Below, piece after piece: positions 29,248 through 37,623 of a DNA stretch of 64,000 bases. Under the pieces are notes generated by a model. That model searched no databases. It was not told the origin of the DNA and saw nothing but the letters and a program-made list of their open reading frames with translations. Source of the stretch: Thraustochytrium sp. TN22 (lineage: Eukaryota; Sar; Bigyra; Thraustochytrida; Thraustochytriidae); the NCBI GenBank assembly GCA_013306675.1, contig JABLUY010000049.1:105125-169124 (forward strand). The letters run 5' to 3'. Position 1 is the first letter of the stretch. Each line of letters starts with the position of its first letter. The position numbers and the translations under genes are program-made.

Positions 29248-30720
29248 TCAGTTTCGATCGGTGGAGCGCCTTGCTTGAGGCGGTGTCTGGGCCACGAGGC
29301 CAATGGACAAGGTACCAGTGGGCTCAGAAGGCTGCTTCTCGGCGTCACCCTCGTCCTTGATCTCTGCCGGCTCGACAAACTGGCCAGTGATCTCGAGGTG
29401 AAAGCCGTCGATCCAGGCGCGGCCGCAAAGGCGGCCGCGTTCGTCGATATCGGCCTCGTAGAGGTCGAGGTCGACGGTAGGCTGGTCGATGTGCACGATG
29501 AGGGTGCGCGCGGAGCGCGCGTCGTCGAGGGAGCTGCAGCCGGGCAACGAGACCTTGAGCACGACGCCGCGTGTCTGCGCGACGAGAGGGTGGGTGACGT
29601 TGGCGCGCCAGGGCAGCTCGATGAGGGCCGGCGCGTCGTTGGGGTCGCCCCCACGCCGGAGCGCATCGAGGAGGTCCTCGTCCATGTCGGACTCGTCGCT
29701 GCTGACCGAATCGGCGCTGTTGAAGAGGTCCTCCTGAGCGAAGAAGTCGACGGAGGGCTGGCGGCGCTGCGGCTGGGCCACGGCGGGCAGCTGGCCCGGT
29801 GCGGCGGGCGGCTGCGGGGGCGTGCCCTGGCGCCGCGGGGAGTGCGGGTATTGCTGGAGAGAGTCGAAGGAGTCCTGCGGGTGGGGCTGCGGCGCCGAGG
29901 CCTGGCGCGCCGTGAGAGGCGGGGGCGGCGCGGGACCATGGTCTTCGGAGTGGTGACGCGCGATGGCATAGAGTACGGTCTTGGCTGACTTACTGGCGGC
30001 CTCGCGCGGCTTGTGTAGCATCGAGATCCTGGGCGCGTTCATGACGAAGCTAAGGAACTCGGGCGAGCAGCGTATGGCGGGAATGGCCGCCAGCGCCGCC
30101 AGGTAGTCGTTGAGTAGGGCGCCCTTGGACATGACGTACTCGCGGTCGAGCGTGCGGCGCGAGAAGAGTTTGAAGCGACGTGAGATGTCGGGCAGCGGCG
30201 GCAGCGTGAAGCCCGGAAAGCGGCTGTGCAGGAGCGCGTCGAGCTGCTTGAACTCGGTGTAGCGGCGCGAGAAGCCGGTCACGCGCATGTTACACTCGAT
30301 GTCGTACTCGACGTGCCGGTCGCCGCTGTCCTCGTCGCCCTGAATGGCCGCGGCCACCACGCAGGCCTCGAGCTGCGTGGCGCGCGCCTGCGAGGCTTCG
30401 CGCAGGATGCGGCCCAGCTTGCTATGCAGCCATGCCTCCGCGGTCTCGGCGGGCGACCGCTGCCGCATGCGCCTGCGCTCCTGCGCCGCGCCCTGCTGCG
30501 CCACGCGCAGCTCGCCCGCGCGGATCGTCCCCGTCGTGCCGCGCCGCCGCGACCCGCGCCCGGACCCGTCGCTGTCGCCGCCCTCGGCCTCGCCCCCCGG
30601 CTGCCCGTGCCCATGCGCATGCGCTCCGTGCCCGTGCCCGTGCCCGTGCCCGTGCGCCGGCGACGACCGCCCGCCGCCGCGCCGCCGCAGCAGCGACTCC
30701 GTCGCGTGCGCGTGCAGCAT
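29248..30720 (-). CDS. PX (phox homology) domain protein
   Basis: 490 residues from the ATG at 30720. The in-frame ATG at 30894 would add a polyserine leader and is not preferred. The N-terminus is rich in His-Gly repeats and Arg/Ser. The PX domain spans about 100-235: VEYDIECNMR, FSRRYTEFKQLDALL (the Arg-Arg-Tyr basic patch that contacts phosphoinositide in PI3P-binding PX domains), a PPLP proline turn, and the KGALLNDYLAAL helix. A Pro/Gln-rich linker follows, then an unrecognised C-terminal region from about 385 (LIVHIDQPTVDLDLY) that looks like a beta-rich domain. Endosomal membrane targeting is inferred from the PX domain. The exact family is not recognised. Confidence 0.8.
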   Translation of the reverse strand: MLHAHATESLLRRRGGGRSSPAHGHGHGHGHGAHAHGHGQPGGEAEGGDSDGSGRGSRRRGTTGTIRAGELRVAQQGAAQERRRMRQRSPAETAEAWLHSKLGRILREASQARATQLEACVVAAAIQGDEDSGDRHVEYDIECNMRVTGFSRRYTEFKQLDALLHSRFPGFTLPPLPDISRRFKLFSRRTLDREYVMSKGALLNDYLAALAAIPAIRCSPEFLSFVMNAPRISMLHKPREAASKSAKTVLYAIARHHSEDHGPAPPPPLTARQASAPQPHPQDSFDSLQQYPHSPRRQGTPPQPPAAPGQLPAVAQPQRRQPSVDFFAQEDLFNSADSVSSDESDMDEDLLDALRRGGDPNDAPALIELPWRANVTHPLVAQTRGVVLKVSLPGCSSLDDARSARTLIVHIDQPTVDLDLYEADIDERGRLCGRAWIDGFHLEITGQFVEPAEIKDEGDAEKQPSEPTGTLSIGLVAQTPPQARRSTDRN

Positions 30721-31192
30721 CCTCCGCGCGCGCGCGCGCCTGCGACCCGGCGCGACGCCGCCTCGGGCTCCGGTTCGGGCTCTGCCGCCGCCGCGGTCGC
30801 GCTGCCGACGACACCAGGACGAGGACGAGGAAGAGGACGAGGACGAGGACGAGGAGAGGGCCTCGCGCGAGGCCGTCACGGCGCCGGCGTGCAACCACCT
30901 GCTGCTGCTGCTGCTGCTGATGATGATGATGTGGGGCTGGCTGCCAGCGCGACGGCGTCATGCATGTGGCATCCGAGCCTGACGCAGGTCGCTCGCGGAT
31001 CGTGCTGACGAGGTGCCATGTCGGCCTTGCGCGCGAGCCGCGCGAGGCGATGGCGGCTGTGCTCGAGCCAAGGGTCGCTCTCGTACTGGGCCTCAGGCTC
31101 TCTCTTTGTCTCTCTCTCTCTCTCGTTTGGTCATGGTCGCTCTCAAGCACACACATGTCATACACACAGGACGGATGATTTGAGTATAGCCT
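30721..31192. other. Intergenic region with several microsatellites
   Basis: Between the PX start and the folate synthase stop. It holds a GAGGAC-type tract (about 30820-30860), a CTG/ATG trinucleotide run (30898-30930) and a CT dinucleotide run (about 31098-31125). No gene is supported. Confidence 0.55.
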
Positions 31193-32626
31193 CTAGAGAC
31201 CCTTGTGCGCGACCGGGTCGACGGGAAAGTCCATCTTGAGGTGCTGGCGGACCTGGGTCATCATGAAGATGCTGCCGCAAGCGACGGTAACGGCCGGGCG
31301 ACCGGAGGCGATGGCATCGGCGTCCGCGAGGTTGAGCGCATCCTCGAGAGACGGGGCGGCCTGCAGCGGGGTGGTGGCGCCAACGCGGTCAAAGGCAGCG
31401 CGCAGGCTGTCGTGGATGGCGTCGGAAGTCTGGGCGCGAACAGTGGCGGCCTGCGTGCAGACGACGCCGTCGAAGAGGTGCGCGGAGGCAGCGACGGCCT
31501 CGGCGCAGGCGTCGAGGTCCTTGTCCGAGGAGAGCGCGAGCACGAGCTGGCGGTGCAGGTGGTCGGTGGGCTCGGCCTGAGTCTGGGCGCGCAGGTCGGC
31601 GTCGCGGACGTCGAGCGAGCGAAAGAGGTTGCGCAGCGCCGGCTCGTTGTGGCCGGCGTCGAGCACGTAGGCGGCGCCGGGGCGCTGCGGCACGATCTCG
31701 AAGCGGCAGGGCGGGCGCTTGCGGAGCGCGGCCTCCACGGCCGGGCTGGAGGCGTCGCGGCCGAGCAGGTTGAGCGCGGCGCGCACCATGGCGACGTTCT
31801 CAACGTCGTAGTCACCCTCGGGCGCGGCCGGGTCGGTGGGCGGCGGCGGCGCAAGCACGTGCAGCGGCGCGCCGAGGTCGGCGCAGATGCGCTCCACCGG
31901 GCCGCGCGGCACGTGCGGGCCAATGAGCATGGGGCGGCCGGCCTTGGCGATGGAGCCCTTCTCCCAGGCGATCTCCTCGACGGTGTTGCCCAGCACGCGG
32001 GTATGCTCGAGGCCGACGTTGGTGACGACGGTGAGCGCGGGCGACTTGATGATGTTGGTGGAGTCGAGGCGGCCGCCCAAGCCGACCTCGAGCACGACCA
32101 TGTCGGTGTTCTTGGACGCGAAGTAGTGCATGCCGAGCGCCGTGATGAACTCGAAGAAGGTGGCCGGGATGCCCTCGGCCGCGGCGCGCGTCATAATGTA
32201 CGACAGGTGCTTGACCACCTCCTCCTCGGTGATGAGCTCGCCGTCCACGCGCACGCGCTCGCGAAAGCACGACACGTGCGGCGACACGAAGAGCCCGGTG
32301 CGCGACCCGGTCGCCTGCAGCGCCTCCGCCAGCTTCCAGCACACCGACCCCTTGCCGTTCGTGCCCGTCACATGCACCGCGTTGATGGCGCTCGCCGGAT
32401 CGCCAATGGCCATGTTGAGCGCCTGGATGTTATGCAGCCCCTGCTTCACGTGCATGCGCTCGTTCACCGTGAACACCTCGCGGATCAGGTCGCTGTAGCC
32501 CATGCGCGAGTAGTCCACGGCCTGCTGCGCCGCGGCCACCGCCGGCCCGCCCAGCCCGGGCGCCGCCGCCTGCGTCGACTTGCCGCGCCGCGCGGCGGCC
32601 GCCACCACCGACCTCGTGCGCCGCAT
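31193..32626 (-). CDS. Folylpolyglutamate synthase / dihydrofolate synthase (Mur ligase family)
   Basis: 477 residues from the ATG at 32626; the frame is open far upstream, but that part is a GC-repeat promoter. The enzyme adds glutamate to dihydropteroate or folates using ATP. Residues about 1-25 are Arg/Ala/Ser-rich without acids and may be a mitochondrial presequence. Motifs: P-loop HVTGTNGKGS, the substrate loop GLFVSPHVSCFRERV, VLEVGLGGRLDSTN, the lysine segment EKGSIAKAG, and the C-terminal DAGHNEPALR that replaces the common DGAHNP. Whether it makes dihydrofolate, polyglutamates or both cannot be decided by eye; the substrate loop resembles DHFS-capable FolC. It is divergent from CCDC113. 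Confidence 0.9.
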   Translation of the reverse strand: MRRTRSVVAAAARRGKSTQAAAPGLGGPAVAAAQQAVDYSRMGYSDLIREVFTVNERMHVKQGLHNIQALNMAIGDPASAINAVHVTGTNGKGSVCWKLAEALQATGSRTGLFVSPHVSCFRERVRVDGELITEEEVVKHLSYIMTRAAAEGIPATFFEFITALGMHYFASKNTDMVVLEVGLGGRLDSTNIIKSPALTVVTNVGLEHTRVLGNTVEEIAWEKGSIAKAGRPMLIGPHVPRGPVERICADLGAPLHVLAPPPPTDPAAPEGDYDVENVAMVRAALNLLGRDASSPAVEAALRKRPPCRFEIVPQRPGAAYVLDAGHNEPALRNLFRSLDVRDADLRAQTQAEPTDHLHRQLVLALSSDKDLDACAEAVAASAHLFDGVVCTQAATVRAQTSDAIHDSLRAAFDRVGATTPLQAAPSLEDALNLADADAIASGRPAVTVACGSIFMMTQVRQHLKMDFPVDPVAHKGL

Positions 32627-33391
32627 CCTCCCGCCCTCCCGCCCGCGCCGCGCCGCGCCGCGCCGCGCCGCGCCGCGCCGCTCCGCGCAGCCGCGTCCGC
32701 GATTTGAAAATGTCTCAAATGGCGCCCGAGAGCGATGGGCTGGCGGGGCTGGCCGCTCGTCGTCTGCCGCCGCGCGCCTCTGGCTGCCGCGCTCCGCTGC
32801 GCCGCGCTCCGCCGCGCTCCACCCCACTCCGCGCGGGCGAAGGCGTTCTGCTGCGTGCCTCCGCCCGCCCGCGCCGCGCCGCGCCGCGCCCTTTCTCTGC
32901 TCTCTCCTCCAAGTCGTCCTCGTCCTCGGCGCCCGCCTCGTCCGTGAAGTCGACGGCGGCCGGGTTGCGCACGCCGCGGGTGGTCTACTTGGCGGCGGGC
33001 GCCGCCCTTGCCGGGCCGCCCTCGGCGCTTTGCGCGCGCCGGCGCAAGTGGGCCTTTCGCTTTTCCGCTGCTTGCGGCCGCCGCAGGCCGGGGTGGCGGC
33101 GCTTGCGGCGCTTGCGGCACTTGCGGCGCGCGCGGGGAAAGGGCGCCAAGCCGGATGCCGCCCTTGCGGCGCGGAATAGCGCACTGGCGCAACAAGCGTG
33201 GTTTCAGGGTTCCGGCCCGTTCCGGGGGACGCGGCGCGCGCGTCCCGGTGCGGCGCAACGGATCGATTTGGGTTCTGGCGGCACGGCGCGGCGCTGCATT
33301 TTCTCTCTCTCGCTCTGTGTCGCGCGCGCGCGCTCGGGCGAGACGCGGGTTGGAGCGCGCTGCGAGGCGCGGCGCGGCGCGAGCGGCGAGC
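32627..33391. other. Divergent promoter region, folate synthase / CCDC113
   Basis: 765 bp between two divergent starts. It is extremely GC-rich, with CGCCG tandem words (32640-32690), TTGCGGC repeats (about 33095-33170), and CT-rich and CGCG runs just before CCDC113. No gene is seen; 5' UTRs of both neighbours are expected here. Confidence 0.55.
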
Positions 33392-34420
33392 ATGGCGCGC
33401 CCGGGCGGCGGGTCGGCGGCGGAGCGCGAGCTGGAGGCGCTGCTGCGCGAGAACAAGAAGCTGCAGCAGGAGAATGACCTGCTGGAGGCGCACAAGGCGC
33501 GGCTCGAGGGCGAGCTCAAGGACAAGGAGGACGCGGCGGGCGCCGGAAAGAGGCGGCGCGGGCGCGGGCGGGCGACGCTGACGATGGACGAGAAGCTGGG
33601 CATCGCCAACGCCGAGTTCGAGGAGGTGCAGAAGCACATCGAGAACACCAAGGTGAACTCGGAGAAGCTCATTGACTCGCTGCGCGCCGTGCTCGAGGAG
33701 ACCGACCTGCGCATCGCCGACCTCAAGAAGGAGGCCTATGAGTTCAAGCGTGACATTGTCGTCGGCGCAGAGAACTTCCGCACCGGCAAGACCATGGCCG
33801 AGAAGGTCGTCAAGTACATGGAGGAGAAGCTCAAGCAAAAGGATGCCGTCATCGAGAAGCTGCGTCTCAAGAACGTCACCATCAAGTCGCTCAGCCAAAA
33901 GGTCGAGACGCAGCTCAAGCAGAAGGAGGAGATGGGCGACGTCCTGCACTATATCGACTTCCATCAGCTCCAGATCGAGAACAAGCAGTACATCGCGAAG
34001 ATCGAGGAGCGCAACCAGGACCTGCTCAAGCTCAAGCGCACCACGGGCAACACCGTGCAGGTGCTCAACAACCTCAAGAAGAAGCTCAACACCATCCTCT
34101 CCGAGACCGAGTGGCTGCGCAAGGAGATCCAGGCGCGCAAGGATCTCCTCGAGAAGATCCGCGTCGACATCAACAAGGTCGGCGCAGAGATCGTCAAGGA
34201 GGAGCGCGTCTCGCGCAAGCTTTCCGAGTCAGACGACTCCGCCGCTGAGATGCCGCACGTGCGTGACTACGTCGCGCAAAAGGCGCACATGTACGAGCTG
34301 CGCAGCAATCTCAAGGACTGGACGCGCAAGGTTGAAATTGCCGCCATTTCCGCGGGTGGACGTCGCGCCAAGGCCGTCTCGCCATCGAACCAGCTCAACT
34401 CGCCTAGTTTGCTGGGGTGA
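33392..34420 (+). CDS. CCDC113: CCDC113 (CFAP263) ciliary coiled-coil protein
   Basis: 342 residues from the ATG at 33392; the longer open frame upstream is promoter-like. It is nearly all coiled coil: a first heptad stretch at about 10-45, a basic break (KRRRGRGR), then the CCDC113/CCDC96 family domain. Matches to the remembered family consensus include AVLEETDLRIADLKKEAYEF, RTGKTMAEKVVKYMEEKL, IEKLRLKN, QKEEMGDVLHYIDFHQLQIEN, RNQDLLKLK and GNTVQVLNNLKKKL. CCDC113 sits on the axoneme and the base of cilia, with CCDC96. The length agrees with animal CCDC113 (about 377). Confidence 0.88.
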   Translation: MARPGGGSAAERELEALLRENKKLQQENDLLEAHKARLEGELKDKEDAAGAGKRRRGRGRATLTMDEKLGIANAEFEEVQKHIENTKVNSEKLIDSLRAVLEETDLRIADLKKEAYEFKRDIVVGAENFRTGKTMAEKVVKYMEEKLKQKDAVIEKLRLKNVTIKSLSQKVETQLKQKEEMGDVLHYIDFHQLQIENKQYIAKIEERNQDLLKLKRTTGNTVQVLNNLKKKLNTILSETEWLRKEIQARKDLLEKIRVDINKVGAEIVKEERVSRKLSESDDSAAEMPHVRDYVAQKAHMYELRSNLKDWTRKVEIAAISAGGRRAKAVSPSNQLNSPSLLG

Positions 34421-34736
34421 GAGAAGAGAAGGGAAAGAGAGTGAGAGAAGAAGAGAGAGAGATTGTGTGTGGCAGCGAGAGTGCGTGAGCAAGCGAGCAG
34501 AAGTGTATGAGCCAGCGCAAAGTGCTTGAAGAAGCAAACGCAAGTTCGTGAACAAGCGGACGCATGTGCATGGGAGAGTACGTGCATGAGAGTGTACAAG
34601 TAGTAACATCCAATCAAATTACAGGTGGTAGGAGGCGACATGGAGGAAATCACCGAGAAACACTTGCAGAAGGGTCACCGTCGCACATTTGGAAGGGCAG
34701 GCCGAGACGAGACGCAAAGCAAGAGCTCATGAACAC
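34421..34736. other. Convergent gap with degenerate about 22-bp tandem units
   Basis: After a purine-rich stretch (34421-34470), about four degenerate units of 19-22 bp lie at 34480-34564, each of the form AGTGCGTGARCAAGCG...GCA. No gene is seen. Confidence 0.6.
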
Positions 34737-35336
34737 TCACTTCTTCGAAAGCTGAAGACGCGGCACCTGGTGCGGCGAAGGATACACACGAGTTGCCTCG
34801 GGCGGCCCTGCGGCACGCCACTCGAGATCATCCTCGTCGGCTGCCACCGTGTGGCTGAGGGGCGGCGCACCGTTTACGGACGTGTGCCAAGCAGTGCCAA
34901 AGAGCTCGGCGCCGCGCGTGTCGATCAGTCTTCGCAGGCCTTCACGGTCTGTGCCGCCCGTGGCAAGCTCTCGGCGCGTGTGCTGCAGCTTGCGCTCGAG
35001 ATCTTCGACCTCACGCTCAAGCGAGCCGAGCTGGTCGAGGTCCTTGCCGTGCGCTGCCGTGAGCAGTTGTAGCCTCCGTGCCGTCGCTGCCTCCAAATAG
35101 TCGACCACGTTGAACTTCTGCTGCAGGTCGCCGTCCGCCACGTGGTCGATCATGACGGCATCATAGCCAAAGTCTCCACCGCGTTGTGCCCTGCGCCGCC
35201 GCCGCGCCTGCAGTGACTGCGCGTGCCTGCGCCGGCTGCCTCCGTCCGAATACACAATCACCACCAGCGCCACGCAGAGCACGCTCAGGCCCACGAGCAG
35301 GCCGAGCTCCACGCCGCTGAGCGTTGGCGGCGCCAT
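34737..35336 (-). CDS. Unknown signal-anchor protein with a coiled coil
   Basis: 199 residues from the ATG at 35336 (MAPPTLSGVE). An upstream in-frame ATG at 35525 would place the hydrophobic helix internally and overlaps the G-rich promoter, so I prefer the shorter form. A single helix lies at about 8-28 (VELGLLVGLSVLCVALVVIVY), followed by basic residues (RRRHAQSLQARRRRR) that predict the C-terminus in the cytosol. A coiled coil lies at about 95-130 (DQLGSLEREVEDLERKLQHT). The family is not recognised. It is divergent from ARL6 across 351 bp. Confidence 0.7.
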   Translation of the reverse strand: MAPPTLSGVELGLLVGLSVLCVALVVIVYSDGGSRRRHAQSLQARRRRRAQRGGDFGYDAVMIDHVADGDLQQKFNVVDYLEAATARRLQLLTAAHGKDLDQLGSLEREVEDLERKLQHTRRELATGGTDREGLRRLIDTRGAELFGTAWHTSVNGAPPLSHTVAADEDDLEWRAAGPPEATRVYPSPHQVPRLQLSKK

Positions 35337-35687
35337 CCGAGTCCGAGGCGTCCTTCGTCGCCCAGCGTCGTCCTGCGCCGTCCTCCGCTCCACAACGTCG
35401 GGTTCTACGAACGAGGACGGAGAGGACGCTTCACAAGGTAGGGCGCCGCGGGGGGGGGCGGGGGGGCGGGGTGGACAAATTCGCGCACCGATTGGTGCCT
35501 GAAAACAACAACAACTTTCCGCCATTTCTCGATGATCTTCCTATCCTGCCCCGGTGCGCGGCAACGGATTCGCCACGCGGAGAGCAGCAGAATCAGCAGT
35601 CACGAGTCATCGCTGGCCGGCCACCGCGCGCGAGCGCGAAAGACTCGAGCGAGCGGACGGCTGCGCGGACGGCTGCGCGTGGGAAGC
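35337..35687. promoter_or_regulatory. Divergent promoter with G-quadruplex-type G-runs
   Basis: 351 bp between the membrane-protein start and ARL6. At 35450-35474 there are plus-strand runs of 9, 7 and 4 Gs plus a final GG, separated by single bases, so a G-quadruplex could form. Promoter function is inferred from the divergent layout. Confidence 0.45.
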
Positions 35688-36299
35688 ATGTCGCGGCTGC
35701 TGCGGCGGCTGTCGACGTCGCTGCGGTCGCTGTCGATGCGGCTCGGCAAGCACGAGGAGTGCAACGTTGTGGTGCTGGGCTTGGACAATGCCGGCAAGAG
35801 CACGATGATCAACTACCTGCAGCGCGAGGCGAACTCGGAGGACCAGGAGCCCGAGGAGACGGCGCCAACCGTGGGCTTTCGCGTGGAGAGCTTTCGGCGC
35901 AAGAACGTGAGCTTCACGGCGTACGACATGTCGGGCCAGGGCCGGTACCGGAACCTGTGGGCGCAGCACTTTGGCGAGGTGCACGCGGTGGTCTTTGTGG
36001 TGGACGCGACGGACCGCATGCGGCTTTGCGTGGCCAAGGACGAGCTCAACACGATGCTGTCGGACCCAGCCGTGCGCTCGCGACCCGTGCCGGTGCTCTT
36101 TCTGTGCAATAAGATGGACTGCCCCGACGCCATGAGCCCCGCCGAGTGCGTCGCCAAGATGGGCCTGGAGCACATCCACGAGCGGCCGTGGTCAATCGTG
36201 AGCACCAACGCGCGCACCGGCGAGGGCATTGAGCAGGCGGTCGACTGGCTCGCCGACTCCATCTCCTTTGCCGCCAGCGAGGGCAAGCACCACAAGTGA
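35688..36299 (+). CDS. ARL6: ARL6/BBS3 small GTPase
   Basis: 203 residues from the ATG at 35688; the open frame starting at 35532 is upstream leader. ARL6 recruits the BBSome coat for ciliary membrane traffic when bound to GTP. Motifs: P-loop GLDNAGKST (about 30), switch I with TAPTVGF, G3 DMSGQGRYRNLW (about 80), G4 NKMDCPDAM (about 142), and STNARTGEGIEQAVDWL. The DMSGQGRYRNLW sequence and the GEG-VDWL end are diagnostic of ARL6 over other ARF-like proteins. The N-terminus is a longer basic amphipathic stretch (MSRLLRRLSTSLRSLSMRL) and lacks the Met-Gly start of human ARL6. It converges with the FAM135 gene. Confidence 0.93.
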   Translation: MSRLLRRLSTSLRSLSMRLGKHEECNVVVLGLDNAGKSTMINYLQREANSEDQEPEETAPTVGFRVESFRRKNVSFTAYDMSGQGRYRNLWAQHFGEVHAVVFVVDATDRMRLCVAKDELNTMLSDPAVRSRPVPVLFLCNKMDCPDAMSPAECVAKMGLEHIHERPWSIVSTNARTGEGIEQAVDWLADSISFAASEGKHHK

Positions 36300-36608
36300 T
36301 ACACGCAAGTCAAAAGTGCGCACGCACGCGCACGGGTCACGGTCAGCTGCTACTTGATGTATTATGATGACAAATTTCCATACCTTGTGAGACCACTGAT
36401 GTGTGGGTGAGTCTGGGTCTGGGGTCACAGTCTCTCAGTCTCTGTGAGGCGACCAGGCGGCGCCAGCGACCTTGGGTCAGTCGCTGCGCCGATTCGAGGG
36501 CTCGAAGAAGTCGCGATAGTGCAGCAGAAGCGCCAGAAAGAGAGCAGGGGAGTCGAGGATCTTGATATGATCACTGTGGGGCGATCAGGCGGCGCCATCG
36601 ACCTTGGG
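36300..36608. other. Convergent gap containing an extra copy of the FAM135 coding tail
   Basis: Between the ARL6 and FAM135 stop codons. The first unit of a 132-bp tandem duplication lies here (about 36442-36573). The rest shows no gene. Confidence 0.7.
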
Positions 36609-36705
36609 TCAGTCGCTGCGCCGATTCGAGGGCTCGAAGAAGTCGCGATAGTGCAGTAGAAGCGCCAGAGAGAGAGCCGGGGAGTCGAGGATCTTGATGT
36701 GAGCG
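36442..36705 (-). repeat. 132-bp tandem duplication covering the end of the FAM135 reading frame
   Basis: Unit 1 (about 36442-36573) and unit 2 (about 36574-36705) differ at only a few bases. Unit 2 holds the last codons and stop of the FAM135 gene. Unit 1 still encodes the same last residues and stop on the reverse strand (HIKILDSPAL...LHYRDFFEPSNRRSD, with one Ser to Phe change). The period equals exactly 44 codons. Confidence 0.9.
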
Positions 36706-37591
36706 GCGCGGCCGATGAACTTGTCTATGCGGCTCGTGCGCAGCGAATCGAAGCGAAAGGCGATGTCGACGCGGACGAGGTGCGAAGGGTCGACGCCCTC
36801 GAGCAGGCTGTCGCACATGTCGGCGGCGAGGTCGATGTCAACCTTGGCAATGGACGGGTTCGGCGCGAGGTGCTCAAGGCGCGCGCTGTGGTACGGCACG
36901 TACTGGTCCTGGTGCGAAGAGATGAGCACGATGTGACGAAAGTTCCGCAGGCCAACCTTGCTCTGGCTCAGCGCGTACATGAAGGTGTCGCGCAGCGTTT
37001 CGCCCTTTTCTACGTCGCCGAGCGAGAGCTGCGCGAGCGCAGAGGCCTTGCGCCAGTGACGCATCGCCCAGAGTCCGTATCGCACGAGCGAGGAGCGCAT
37101 GGCGCGCGAGCCAAGGTGCGGCGACGACATGGAGAAGAAGGTGTGCAGGTTCTCCAAGTATGACTCGAGCTCCGGGCGCTGCAGCGCGCTGCGCAGAATC
37201 ACGGACCCAATGGAGTGGCAGACAAAGGACAGCCTGCCGAGCACAAAGGGCTGGCCGGTGAAGGTGCGGCGCAGGAAAGCGCGCACCTCCACGGCGAGGC
37301 GCTGCCCGAGCACGTCAATGGCCGAGTCCGTGTCCTCCTCGTTGGCCTTGCTCAGCAGCGTGATAAGGTCCGGCTCCACCATGACCAGATAGTTGCGAAA
37401 GGGCCGCAGGTCCCAGGAGCTGCCGAGGAAGCCGTGCACGAAGACCACGACGTCGCGCTCATCCTTGGCGGCCGGGCGCAGATTAAGTGCGCCGCCGGAC
37501 GAGCGGCCGAGTCGGCGCGAGGGTGCCTGTGGCGCCGGCTCGGCCGCCGCCTTCGGGACGCTCGGATCCACGGGACGAGTGCTGCCGCTGC

Positions 37592-37623
<32 letters not shown>

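Noticed and set aside
30721-30894. Polyserine N-terminal extension of the PX protein
   Set aside because: It is encoded by a microsatellite; the ATG at 30720 gives a normal start.
31205-32707. 500-codon plus-strand frame
   Set aside because: Antisense to the folate synthase; no motifs.
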